From contig BSDZ01000119.1 in the NCBI GenBank assembly GCA_030268105.1, forward strand, positions 62,001 to 126,000: a stretch of 64,000 nucleotides of DNA. Reading direction: 5' to 3'. A program made the position numbers and the translations under genes. How positions within the stretch are numbered: the first letter of the stretch is position 1; each line of letters begins with the position of its first letter. Below the pieces are notes generated by a model. The model was not told the origin of the DNA and did not search any database. It was given only the letters and a program-made list of their open reading frames with translations. Below are positions 19,635 to 32,290 of the stretch, piece after piece. The stretch is from Volvox africanus. Taxonomy: Eukaryota > Chlorophyta > Chlorophyceae > Chlamydomonadales > Volvocaceae.

Positions 19635-22600
19635 CTGCAGATATATTCCCCCTGTCATGCATCGACACCAATATGTCGCCCAATAAGCCACGTCCGCAGC
19701 AACTGCTAAAATACATCGGCCTTCTGCAATATGGATGGTTGGCCCAGCGTGTGTTTTGTTTCATTTATCTGGTGGCCATTTGATGATGGTCGATTGGGTA
19801 ACGATTGAGACCCTCGACATTATTAGAGCCCCGGGTGAGAATGAGACTCGTACGACTAAGACAGCCTCATCCGCCAATGTAGGATAATTTAAACTAGTGC
19901 CGTACCTAACTAGCCAGAGCTATAGCTGAGCAGCATCTCAGCCACATTGCCGTACGTTTCCGACATCATGATCGTTGTGGACCACAACACATCGTGATCG
20001 TGGCCAGACATGTCAACCAGATATTTGCGTCATCCTGCGTTCTTGCTTCGTACTGCGTATTGTATCTTCCCGATCTTGTTCGTTGTTTCCTAGACAGGAT
20101 GGTGGGGCGTGTTTTCGTTCAGAGGTACAACTTGTGGCCTGAGCAGTGAACAATAAATGGATGCCGTATAGAAGGCATATCTGTGTTGGGTCTTTGGTGC
20201 CCACTTCACTGGGCCATGCCGCATAGGGCATGGCACCGGTTAGCAGGGAGGTGATGGATGTCGTTTTCGTATGACAGCAACGGGACAGTGCGTCACCCTT
20301 GTACCTAGGATGCATATCTGCCCTGCCTTTGCCTGGACCGTCTTCATGTTCAATATTGCTCAAGTATCTTGACACCGCCAGCATTCATCTTTTCTTGTCT
20401 TCCTTTTAGCGGCACTTTATGGCGTGTGTGCGGTGGTGTGGTGACGGAGGTGGCGGTCTTAAGAGAAGGGGATGCGGTGGATATATAGTGATAGGAAATT
20501 GTGGGACCCCAGACTGGTTGGCAATGATGGCGGTGACACAGGCAGCGGAGAGGAAGCCCCGGTGACGGTGGTGGTGGGGAGAAAAGGCGTGCAGAGGTTT
20601 GCGGCTGCAGAGATGGATGATGGACAGTGCACGTGCGGATGACGGCTGGAAGGATTGGAGGGATTGGAAGGATTGGTCAGGTGGCATTAGCGGGGCTCAA
20701 CAATGTGCAGGACAGCACTCGAAGCTGGAGGTAGAGGTGGCGTGGCTTTGAGGACGGAGGTGAGCGCGGAGGGGGAGGTAGATGACATGTTCACGACAGC
20801 AGGCAGGGGGCAATCTAGGGGCGGTTCATCGGTGCATCAATGCAATCGCTGCATGAACGTCATAAAGCAGACTAGAATTGCATGGTTTGATTGTTCTCGT
20901 ACGCCTCAGAGCTGATCTTATCTTTCGCATGCCTGAATGCGCCGCATCTTCCAAATGAGCCGTGTTTGAGACATGCCGTTACAGGTATCGGTATTTATAA
21001 CTCCTCCAACGAACAAATGCCCGCATCCAGAGAACGTAAGAAAGTAGGTACAGTGTGGCTCATGTAACATCTTTTGACACACTCAGGGTGTCCAGCAGTC
21101 CGTACGGAATGTTATATCACACTGTACATTCTCTGCACTTTCCTCAACGCCCAATCACATGGTCGAGGTTACCAACCGGCAATAATACTAGTTTCAGATG
21201 TCATTACATCAGGTGTTATTTTTTGGAAATAGCGGGTCCCACCATCAGGGTCCGTCCAAGATGGGAAAAAGATGATCGTATGGAAATTAGCACCGAGACG
21301 TGGAGGGCGCACGTTCGGGGTGTCCACGCCATCTATATCCGTCCCCCCTTGAAAGGCCAACCCTGGCTGCCGGCACCCGGCAGCCAACGCATCTGCTATG
21401 TTCAGCGTCAAGCCTCAGTGAACCCAACCGCTTCAAACTGCTGCCGTACACCTATATGTGGATCGGTCTCCTTGACGTACAGGACACCTCTGCCAGCACG
21501 GCCTTCTGCGAGCCTCGGCTGCCAACTGCACCCGCGGGCATCATCACCGACGCATTGGAGTTTGGGGTGGGATGGGGTAGGCCGGGGCTTTGGAACACTG
21601 GCGCCCAGGCCAGGATAAGTAGGGGTGGGGTTCGAAGTGCGCGCGCGCGTGTGTGTGTATGAACGTACAAAGAAGCCAGACAGGACATCGACTGTATGAA
21701 GCGCACAAACCCTGTCATGAGTCCCCCCCGTCCCGGGCAAGCCCTCGGCGCAAACAAAGATAACGATCAACATTTTATGAATTCCAAAGTGCAGTGCAGT
21801 GCCGTTATGAGACGGCAGCGAAACGTGAATACCTGACCCAGTCGGGCATAGGCGAGATCCATGAATGATGGAAGGCAGAAGAAAGCATGAATTCGTATGA
21901 ACGCGCTAAGTGAGCACACAATCCACGAGTAATATGGCTCGCCGATAGGGTCATCATAGGTTCCAAGCGTATACACCGCGACGAAACACATTATCCTGGG
22001 CGGCACGCGTCATGTTCATTTGGAACGCGTATGGATCAGCATTGGGTGACCAGCTGTGAGAAAAGGATGACCAACACGGACCAGCCAACATTGACAGTTT
22101 TGATACCTTCACACCCCAAATTAAGTTCAAGCTTAAAGTCCGTGAAATTGTTTCTCTGATGGCGCACGACCGGTCTCTGGGATAATGCAAAGGTCATCGA
22201 CGCCGTGTGAAATTTTGGGATTCTCTTTCCAGCCTCCCATTCCGCATGCAAAGTTGAGAATTTAGTTGACAGATTGCAACTCAGCGTAGTTGGGTTACGC
22301 CATTCCCGTTGCTCCTGACCTCCTGCGAGCTGCCATTTATTCGTTTAAGCGGTGCAGTTCCACACCGACAAATTCAGATGTTCGCAAACCTGCATGCTGA
22401 GGCATTTTGAGCACAATCCTGCCTTAAGAATGCCATTGAGGTTGCTTCATCATTGTCTCAATTTGGGTACTTCAAAGAGACGCAGGCGTACGATACTTGA
22501 GGAGTTCGACCGAAGTGCATTATCAGCACTTTTAGCAGCAAATTGCACACACGTTGTGTTTCTCAATTTCCTGGATCAATGCATAACGGTGTTTACACAC

Positions 22601-22733
22601 AAATCACAAACGAGCTTTCCTACATCCGCCGTTGAGGCTTGGAACTTTGACAGCTCTAGCCTGGACGCACCAAACGCAACACTTGAGTCTTCTTTAGGAT
22701 AGGAACAGTAATTATAGCATCCAGAACTCCAAA
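19635..22733. other. Inter-gene spacer 4 (3,099 bp)
   Basis: It repeats the content of spacer 1 at an offset of 19,236, with no differences seen. No gene is supported. Confidence 0.7.
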
Positions 22734-25700
22734 ATGCAGCATAACTCCAACCCAACGAAGGTCACGAGGACACAGAGGTTTGTGCCTGCGGCACACGTCA
22801 CATGCCCTCAACCTGCGGGGCCTTTCTGGACCCCAGAAACAACTGGCGATCGTGCGGCGAGCCGTTCATGGCCTCAGTCGACTGAGGTCGTACCGGCAAA
22901 TTTGCTGGCAAACAAGATGTCCTTCACGAACGTGAAGACGTGGGTTATCCGTGCACGTGAGGATAACTGCAGTAGGGATAAGGTTACGACAAACAATCAC
23001 ATGAGTGTCAGCAGCGGCGGAGGAAACTTCGGACTTGATCTCGGTGCCACGCCGTTGCGTGACGGCTTCCGGCAAGTGGTGGATGACACCAAGGAGAAGC
23101 TTATGACAGTGCGCAAGGTGTGTGATGGTATATGTGCGTATACATGGTGTGCTCTGTTTTAGGGCTGACCTTGGAACGACTGAGACTCACACTTTGTTTC
23201 TGTTCCCTGCACCTGCGTTCTCTCGCACAGGTTACTGCTCAAGCATTCTCAAAGGAAGGATGGTTTCGATCATGGAATTTTCTGAAGCTCCAGGCTCAAG
23301 ACAAGGAGCAGGTGCACCTACCAGCGTCCGCGCAGTTGCTGCAGCCCTCTTCGGCACTGGCCAACCGCAAGGAGTGCTCCACAGCGACGGCGGTAGTGGT
23401 GAGTTCTGGTTGTCGTTGGTAGATATGCAGCAGCTTCTTTTGGCTACAACTGACTTAGGCTACAACCCACAGTCGCGGTGTATATATGGCGAACGATATT
23501 CGTGGTTTATAAGGTTATAAAGGCTCGCGGCAGCCCAAACCCCTATGTTAGCCGTGGGCGACAATGACACCTGCACACTGACTTGATGAGCCTGACTTTG
23601 TCTGCATGTTGAAGATCGATCGTGTATGCATCCTTTCTGTACATCATGCTTTGCATGTTATCCCATCCGACGATTGCAGCTGGTGGACTGTGCTCAAGAG
23701 TCAGCGGACGAGCATGGAGAAGTACAGCAGCGTGAGGCTGCTGCAGCTGAGCTGCGGGCGACTGTGGTGGAATTGGAGAAGCGACATGAGGCCGCTGAGG
23801 CTGCCGCGGCTGAGCTGCGGGCGGCAGTAGGAGAGGAGGAGAAGAGGCGTGAGGCCGCTGAAGCTGCCGCGGCTGAGCTGCGGGCGGCAGTAGGAGAGGA
23901 GGAGAAGAGGCGTGAGACCGCTGAGGCTGCCGCGGCTGAGCTGCGGGCGGCAGTAGGAGAGGAGGAGAAGCGACGTGAGGCCGCTGAGGCTGCCGCAGCT
24001 GAGCTGCGGGCGGCAGTAGGAGAGGAGGAGAAGAGGCGTGAGGCCGCTGAGGCTGCCGCGGCTGAGCTGCGGGCGGCAGTAGGAGAGGAGGAGAAGCGAC
24101 GTGAGGCCGCTGAAGCTGCCGCGGCTGAGCTGCGGGCGGCAGTAGGAGAGGAGGAGAAGAGGCGTGAGACCGCTGAGGCTGCCGCGGCTGAGCTGCGGGC
24201 GGCAGTAGGAGAGGAGGAGAAGCGACGTGAGGCCGCTGAGGCTGCCGCAGCTGAGCTGCGGGCGGCAGTAGGAGAGGAGGAGAAGAGGCGTGAGGCCGCT
24301 GAGGCTGCCGCGGCTGAGCTGCGGGCGGCAGTAGGAGAGGAGGAGAAGAGGCGTGAGGCCGCTGAGGCTGCCGCGGCTGAGCTGCGGGCGGCAGTAGGAG
24401 AGGAGGAGAAGAGGCGTGAGGCCGCTGAGGCTGCCGCAGCTGAGCTGCGGGCGGCGGTAGGAGAGGAGGAGAAGAGGCGTGAGGCCGCTGAGGCTGCCGC
24501 GGCTGAGCTGCGGGCGGCAGTAGGAGAGGAGGAGAAGAGGCGTGAGGCCGCTGAGGCTGCCGCAGCTGAGCTGCGGGCGGCGGTAGGAGAGGAGGAGAAG
24601 AGGCGTGAGGCCGCTGAGGCTGCCGCAGCTGAGCTGCGGGCGGCGGTAGGAGAGGAGGAGAAGAGGCGTGAGACCGCTGAGGCTGGTGCAGCTGAGCTGC
24701 GGGCGGCCGTGATGGAGGGGGAGAAGCGACGTGAGGCCGCTGAGGCGACCATAGTTCAGCTTCGAGCTATGGTGGTGAAGATGGAAGAGCAGGTACGGCA
24801 GGGGTCAGATTGCAAACGCCACCTATGTATCACCTCTGCCGTTCATCGTTTGACTTTAGATTATTTAAATCGCATGTGTAGAGGCAAGGCTCAGGTTGCC
24901 AAAGAACCGTGCACTCTGGAGATAGGGTGTTCCTGTGTGCTTTAGTTGTGTCATATGTCATGTTCTCTGACTGACAGATATCTTGTGGCCGCTTCCGCCC
25001 GGCCTTTGCCATCATTTGCTCTCTCGTTTTCTTCACTCTACCCCGCGCATATTGACCCTTCTCCCATGACTACACGCCCTTGCAGGTGCGCTGCAGCAAC
25101 GAGCAGATTACGAAGTGTAACTCCCTTCAGGAAAGGTTTGCTAACGTCCAGAAGTCGATGAAACTGTACCGCTTCCAGTCACGAAGGCTGAAGCGGTTGT
25201 TGAAAGAGGTGAGGATGGTGCGGCCCAGTGGGGCAGAGGGCAGAGGCGCAATGCTGCATGGTGCCTGCGTGGCTGTCTGTTTGCATACTGGGGATTTTGG
25301 TGAGCCATGGGGGGGGAGCATGTGTATCCGAATCCGTTGTTATTATTTACGAGCTCCCCTCCCTTTCCCTCACAAACACGCACATGCAGGCACACGGCCA
25401 GGCGCTGGACGCTGCCGACGACTACATCTTCCTCAATGACGAGGATGACGTGCACATGGCGGAGCGGATGATAAGGTTTGAGGAGCCCGTGCAGGCCGAG
25501 AGTGTTTCAGCAGCCTTGGAGCCGCCTGCGATTGCCCCGGCAGCAATACAGCCCACCACTCCCACGAAGCTAGAGGAGCGGCTGCACTATAGCTATAAGT
25601 CCAGGGGCAGCAAGTCGACGGCGATTTCTGCTCCCTGCAGTTGGGGGATTCGGGACACGTTTGTGGAGGTGTTTGGGTCGCGGATATGTGGCCAGGCGTC

Positions 25701-25773
25701 TATCGCAGCCCCGTCTAAGTCTGTTTTTGTGAAGCTTCTAGAGGCTGCCGCGGGGCAGCCAAGTTACCGCTGA
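22734..25773 (+). CDS. Copy 4: coiled-coil repeat protein, about 723 aa (shortest coil)
   Basis: Exons: 22734-23117, 23231-23398, 23680-24792, 25086-25208, 25390-25773. It has the shortest coil in the window, with 14 canonical repeats (residues 221-514), about 44 nm if fully helical. The shortening relative to copy 2 is two repeats in the 3' portion; the 5' mosaic and both diverged end repeats are retained, so the ends of the coil are unaffected. Intron 4 has the G variant, as in copies 1, 5 and 6. The frame is open in all five exons. Confidence 0.72.
23788..24669 (+). repeat. 63-bp coding minisatellite, 14 repeats (copy 4)
   Basis: Fourteen canonical repeats: eight in the 5' mosaic portion and six in the 3' portion. 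Thr variants occur at repeats 3 and 7 and in the diverged last repeat. This array lacks the late Thr repeat found near the 3' end of other copies, which suggests the deletion removed that region. Confidence 0.95.
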
Positions 25774-28700
25774 CTGCAGATATATTCCCCCTGTCATGCA
25801 TCGACACCAATATGTCGCCCAATAAGCCACGTCCGCAGCAACTGCTAAAATACATCGGCCTTCTGCAATATGGATGGTTGGCCCAGCGTGTGTTTTGTTT
25901 CATTTATCTGGTGGCCATTTGATGATGGTCGATTGGGTAACGATTGAGACCCTCGACATTATTAGAGCCCCGGGTGAGAATGAGACTCGTACGACTAAGA
26001 CAGCCTCATCCGCCAATGTAGGATAATTTAAACTAGTGCCGTACCTAACTAGCCAGAGCTATAGCTGAGCAGCATCTCAGCCACATTGCCGTACGTTTCC
26101 GACATCATGATCGTTGTGGACCACAACACATCGTGATCGTGGCCAGACATGTCAACCAGATATTTGCGTCATCCTGCGTTCTTGCTTCGTACTGCGTATT
26201 GTATCTTCCCGATCTTGTTCGTTGTTTCCTAGACAGGATGGTGGGGCGTGTTTTCGTTCAGAGGTACAACTTGTGGCCTGAGCAGTGAACAATAAATGGA
26301 TGCCGTATAGAAGGCATATCTGTGTTGGGTCTTTGGTGCCCACTTCACTGGGCCATGCCGCATAGGGCATGGCACCGGTTAGCAGGGAGGTGATGGATGT
26401 CGTTTTCGTATGACAGCAACGGGACAGTGCGTCACCCTTGTACCTAGGATGCATATCTGCCCTGCCTTTGCCTGGACCGTCTTCATGTTCAATATTGCTC
26501 AAGTATCTTGACACCGCCAGCATTCATCTTTTCTTGTCTTCCTTTTAGCGGCACTTTATGGCGTGTGTGCGGTGGTGTGGTGACGGAGGTGGCGGTCTTA
26601 AGAGAAGGGGATGCGGTGGATATATAGTGATAGGAAATTGTGGGACCCCAGACTGGTTGGCAATGATGGCGGTGACACAGGCAGCGGAGAGGAAGCCCCG
26701 GTGACGGTGGTGGTGGGGAGAAAAGGCGTGCAGAGGTTTGCGGCTGCAGAGATGGATGATGGACAGTGCACGTGCGGATGACGGCTGGAAGGATTGGAGG
26801 GATTGGAAGGATTGGTCAGGTGGCATTAGCGGGGCTCAACAATGTGCAGGACAGCACTCGAAGCTGGAGGTAGAGGTGGCGTGGCTTTGAGGACGGAGGT
26901 GAGCGCGGAGGGGGAGGTAGATGACATGTTCACGACAGCAGGCAGGGGGCAATCTAGGGGCGGTTCATCGGTGCATCAATGCAATCGCTGCATGAACGTC
27001 ATAAAGCAGACTAGAATTGCATGGTTTGATTGTTCTCGTACGCCTCAGAGCTGATCTTATCTTTCGCATGCCTGAATGCGCCGCATCTTCCAAATGAGCC
27101 GTGTTTGAGACATGCCGTTACAGGTATCGGTATTTATAACTCCTCCAACGAACAAATGCCCGCATCCAGAGAACGTAAGAAAGTAGGTACAGTGTGGCTC
27201 ATGTAACATCTTTTGACACACTCAGGGTGTCCAGCAGTCCGTACGGAATGTTATATCACACTGTACATTCTCTGCACTTTCCTCAACGCCCAATCACATG
27301 GTCGAGGTTACCAACCGGCAATAATACTAGTTTCAGATGTCATTACATCAGGTGTTATTTTTTGGAAATAGCGGGTCCCACCATCAGGGTCCGTCCAAGA
27401 TGGGAAAAAGATGATCGTATGGAAATTAGCACCGAGACGTGGAGGGCGCACGTTCGGGGTGTCCACGCCATCTATATCCGTCCCCCCTTGAAAGGCCAAC
27501 CCTGGCTGCCGGCACCCGGCAGCCAACGCATCTGCTATGTTCAGCGTCAAGCCTCAGTGAACCCAACCGCTTCAAACTGCTGCCGTACACCTATATGTGG
27601 ATCGGTCTCCTTGACGTACAGGACACCTCTGCCAGCACGGCCTTCTGCGAGCCTCGGCTGCCAACTGCACCCGCGGGCATCATCACCGACGCATTGGAGT
27701 TTGGGGTGGGATGGGGTAGGCCGGGGCTTTGGAACACTGGCGCCCAGGCCAGGATAAGTAGGGGTGGGGTTCGAAGTGCGCGCGCGCGTGTGTGTGTATG
27801 AACGTACAAAGAAGCCAGACAGGACATCGACTGTATGAAGCGCACAAACCCTGTCATGAGTCCCCCCCGTCCCGGGCAAGCCCTCGGCGCAAACAAAGAT
27901 AACGATCAACATTTTATGAATTCCAAAGTGCAGTGCAGTGCCGTTATGAGACGGCAGCGAAACGTGAATACCTGACCCAGTCGGGCATAGGCGAGATCCA
28001 TGAATGATGGAAGGCAGAAGAAAGCATGAATTCGTATGAACGCGCTAAGTGAGCACACAATCCACGAGTAATATGGCTCGCCGATAGGGTCATCATAGGT
28101 TCCAAGCGTATACACCGCGACGAAACACATTATCCTGGGCGGCACGCGTCATGTTCATTTGGAACGCGTATGGATCAGCATTGGGTGACCAGCTGTGAGA
28201 AAAGGATGACCAACACGGACCAGCCAACATTGACAGTTTTGATACCTTCACACCCCAAATTAAGTTCAAGCTTAAAGTCCGTGAAATTGTTTCTCTGATG
28301 GCGCACGACCGGTCTCTGGGATAATGCAAAGGTCATCGACGCCGTGTGAAATTTTGGGATTCTCTTTCCAGCCTCCCATTCCGCATGCAAAGTTGAGAAT
28401 TTAGTTGACAGATTGCAACTCAGCGTAGTTGGGTTACGCCATTCCCGTTGCTCCTGACCTCCTGCGAGCTGCCATTTATTCGTTTAAGCGGTGCAGTTCC
28501 ACACCGACAAATTCAGATGTTCGCAAACCTGCATGCTGAGGCATTTTGAGCACAATCCTGCCTTAAGAATGCCATTGAGGTTGCTTCATCATTGTCTCAA
28601 TTTGGGTACTTCAAAGAGACGCAGGCGTACGATACTTGAGGAGTTCGACCGAAGTGCATTATCAGCACTTTTAGCAGCAAATTGCACACACGTTGTGTTT

Positions 28701-28872
28701 CTCAATTTCCTGGATCAATGCATAACGGTGTTTACACACAAATCACAAACGAGCTTTCCTACATCCGCCGTTGAGGCTTGGAACTTTGACAGCTCTAGCC
28801 TGGACGCACCAAACGCAACACTTGAGTCTTCTTTAGGATAGGAACAGTAATTATAGCATCCAGAACTCCAAA
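25774..28872. other. Inter-gene spacer 5 (3,099 bp)
   Basis: It repeats the content of spacer 1 at an offset of 25,375, with no differences seen. No gene is supported. Confidence 0.7.
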
Positions 28873-31800
28873 ATGCAGCATAACTCCAACCCAACGAAGG
28901 TCACGAGGACACAGAGGTTTGTGCCTGCGGCACACGTCACATGCCCTCAACCTGCGGGGCCTTTCTGGACCCCAGAAACAACTGGCGATCGTGCGGCGAG
29001 CCGTTCATGGCCTCAGTCGACTGAGGTCGTACCGGCAAATTTGCTGGCAAACAAGATGTCCTTCACGAACGTGAAGACGTGGGTTATCCGTGCACGTGAG
29101 GATAACTGCAGTAGGGATAAGGTTACGACAAACAATCACATGAGTGTCAGCAGCGGCGGAGGAAACTTCGGACTTGATCTCGGTGCCACGCCGTTGCGTG
29201 ACGGCTTCCGGCAAGTGGTGGATGACACCAAGGAGAAGCTTATGACAGTGCGCAAGGTGTGTGATGGTATATGTGCGTATACATGGTGTGCTCTGTTTTA
29301 GGGCTGACCTTGGAACGACTGAGACTCACACTTTGTTTCTGTTCCCTGCACCTGCGTTCTCTCGCACAGGTTACTGCTCAAGCATTCTCAAAGGAAGGAT
29401 GGTTTCGATCATGGAATTTTCTGAAGCTCCAGGCTCAAGACAAGGAGCAGGTGCACCTACCAGCGTCCGCGCAGTTGCTGCAGCCCTCTTCGGCACTGGC
29501 CAACCGCAAGGAGTGCTCCACAGCGACGGCGGTAGTGGTGAGTTCTGGTTGTCGTTGGTAGATATGCAGCAGCTTCTTTTGGCTACAACTGACTTAGGCT
29601 ACAACCCACAGTCGCGGTGTATATATGGCGAACGATATTCGTGGTTTATAAGGTTATAAAGGCTCGCGGCAGCCCAAACCCCTATGTTAGCCGTGGGCGA
29701 CAATGACACCTGCACACTGACTTGATGAGCCTGACTTTGTCTGCATGTTGAAGATCGATCGTGTATGCATCCTTTCTGTACATCATGCTTTGCATGTTAT
29801 CCCATCCGACGATTGCAGCTGGTGGACTGTGCTCAAGAGTCAGCGGACGAGCATGGAGAAGTACAGCAGCGTGAGGCTGCTGCAGCTGAGCTGCGGGCGA
29901 CTGTGGTGGAATTGGAGAAGCGACATGAGGCCGCTGAGGCTGCCGCGGCTGAGCTGCGGGCGGCAGTAGGAGAGGAGGAGAAGAGGCGTGAGGCCGCTGA
30001 AGCTGCCGCGGCTGAGCTGCGGGCGGCAGTAGGAGAGGAGGAGAAGAGGCGTGAGACCGCTGAGGCTGCCGCGGCTGAGCTGCGGGCGGCAGTAGGAGAG
30101 GAGGAGAAGCGACGTGAGGCCGCTGAGGCTGCCGCAGCTGAGCTGCGGGCGGCAGTAGGAGAGGAGGAGAAGAGGCGTGAGGCCGCTGAGGCTGCCGCGG
30201 CTGAGCTGCGGGCGGCAGTAGGAGAGGAGGAGAAGCGACGTGAGGCCGCTGAAGCTGCCGCGGCTGAGCTGCGGGCGGCAGTAGGAGAGGAGGAGAAGAG
30301 GCGTGAGGCCGCTGAGGCTGCCGCGGCTGAGCTGCGGGCGGCAGTAGGAGAGGAGGAGAAGCGACGTGAGGCCGCTGAGGCTGCCGCAGCTGAGCTGCGG
30401 GCGGCAGTAGGAGAGGAGGAGAAGAGGCGTGAGGCCGCTGAGGCTGCCGCGGCTGAGCTGCGGGCGGCAGTAGGAGAGGAGGAGAAGCGACGTGAGACCG
30501 CTGAAGCTGCCGCGGCTGAGCTGCGGGCGGCAGTAGGAGAGGAGGAGAAGAGGCGTGAGACCGCTGAGGCTGCCGCGGCTGAGCTGCGGGCGGCAGTAGG
30601 AGAGGAGGAGAAGCGACGTGAGGCCGCTGAGGCTGCCGCAGCTGAGCTGCGGGCGGCAGTAGGAGAGGAGGAGAAGAGGCGTGAGGCCGCTGAGGCTGCC
30701 GCGGCTGAGCTGCGGGCGGCAGTAGGAGAGGAGGAGAAGAGGCGTGAGGCCGCTGAGGCTGCCGCGGCTGAGCTGCGGGCGGCAGTAGGAGAGGAGGAGA
30801 AGAGGCGTGAGGCCGCTGAGGCTGCCGCAGCTGAGCTGCGGGCGGCGGTAGGAGAGGAGGAGAAGAGGCGTGAGGCCGCTGAGGCTGCCGCGGCTGAGCT
30901 GCGGGCGGCAGTAGGAGAGGAGGAGAAGAGGCGTGAGGCCGCTGAGGCTGCCGCAGCTGAGCTGCGGGCGGCGGTAGGAGAGGAGGAGAAGAGGCGTGAG
31001 GCCGCTGAGGCTGCCGCAGCTGAGCTGCGGGCGGCGGTAGGAGAGGAGGAGAAGAGGCGTGAGGCCGCTGAGGCTGCCGCAGCTGAGCTGCGGGCGGCGG
31101 TAGGAGAGGAGGAGAAGAGGCGTGAGACCGCTGAGGCTGCCGCAGCTGAGCTGCGGGCGGCGGTAGGAGAGGAGGAGAAGAGGCGTGAGGCCGCTGAGGC
31201 TGGTGCAGCTGAGCTGCGGGCGGCCGTGATGGAGGGGGAGAAGCGACGTGAGGCCGCTGAGGCGACCATAGTTCAGCTTCGAGCTATGGTGGTGAAGATG
31301 GAAGAGCAGGTACGGCAGGGGTCAGATTGCAAACGCCACCTATGTATCACCTCTGCCGTTCATCGTTTGACTTTAGATTATTTAAATCGCATGTGTAGAG
31401 GCAAGGCTCAGGTTGCCAAAGAACCGTGCACTCTGGAGATAGGGTGTTCCTGTGTGCTTTAGTTGTGTCATATGTCATGTTCTCTGACTGACAGATATCT
31501 TGTGGCCGCTTCCGCCCGGCCTTTGCCATCATTTGCTCTCTCGTTTTCTTCACTCTACCCCGCGCATATTGACCCTTCTCCCATGACTACACGCCCTTGC
31601 AGGTGCGCTGCAGCAACGAGCAGATTACGAAGTGTAACTCCCTTCAGGAAAGGTTTGCTAACGTCCAGAAGTCGATGAAACTGTACCGCTTCCAGTCACG
31701 AAGGCTGAAGCGGTTGTTGAAAGAGGTGAGGATGGTGCGGCCCAGTGGGGCAGAGGGCAGAGGCGCAATGCTGCATGGTGCCTGCGTGGCTGTCTGTTTG

Positions 31801-32290
31801 CATACTGGGGATTTTGGTGAGCCATGGGGGGGGAGCATGTGTATCCGAATCCGTTGTTATTATTTACGAGCTCCCCTCCCTTTCCCTCACAAACACGCAC
31901 ATGCAGGCACACGGCCAGGCGCTGGACGCTGCCGACGACTACATCTTCCTCAATGACGAGGATGACGTGCACATGGCGGAGCGGATGATAAGGTTTGAGG
32001 AGCCCGTGCAGGCCGAGAGTGTTTCAGCAGCCTTGGAGCCGCCTGCGATTGCCCCGGCAGCAATACAGCCCACCACTCCCACGAAGCTAGAGGAGCGGCT
32101 GCACTATAGCTATAAGTCCAGGGGCAGCAAGTCGACGGCGATTTCTGCTCCCTGCAGTTGGGGGATTCGGGACACGTTTGTGGAGGTGTTTGGGTCGCGG
32201 ATATGTGGCCAGGCGTCTATCGCAGCCCCGTCTAAGTCTGTTTTTGTGAAGCTTCTAGAGGCTGCCGCGGGGCAGCCAAGTTACCGCTGA
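28873..32290 (+). CDS. Copy 5: coiled-coil repeat protein, about 849 aa
   Basis: Exons: 28873-29256, 29370-29537, 29819-31309, 31603-31725, 31907-32290. There are 20 canonical repeats (residues 221-640). The 5' portion contains the extra 252-bp, four-repeat block, the last repeat starts EAAEAG and intron 4 has the G variant. The exon 3 translation is the same as in copy 6, and I saw no difference between the two units, so one is probably a recent duplicate of the other. Confidence 0.72.
29927..31186 (+). repeat. 63-bp coding minisatellite, 20 repeats (copy 5)
   Basis: Reading the variable codons, repeats 3-6, 7-10 and 11-12 repeat one pattern (CGA, AGG, CGA, AGG with GCA only in the second). 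The block is therefore four repeats, 252 bp or 84 residues. Repeats 9-10 show the Thr/GAA combination seen only in copies with the extra block. Confidence 0.95.
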
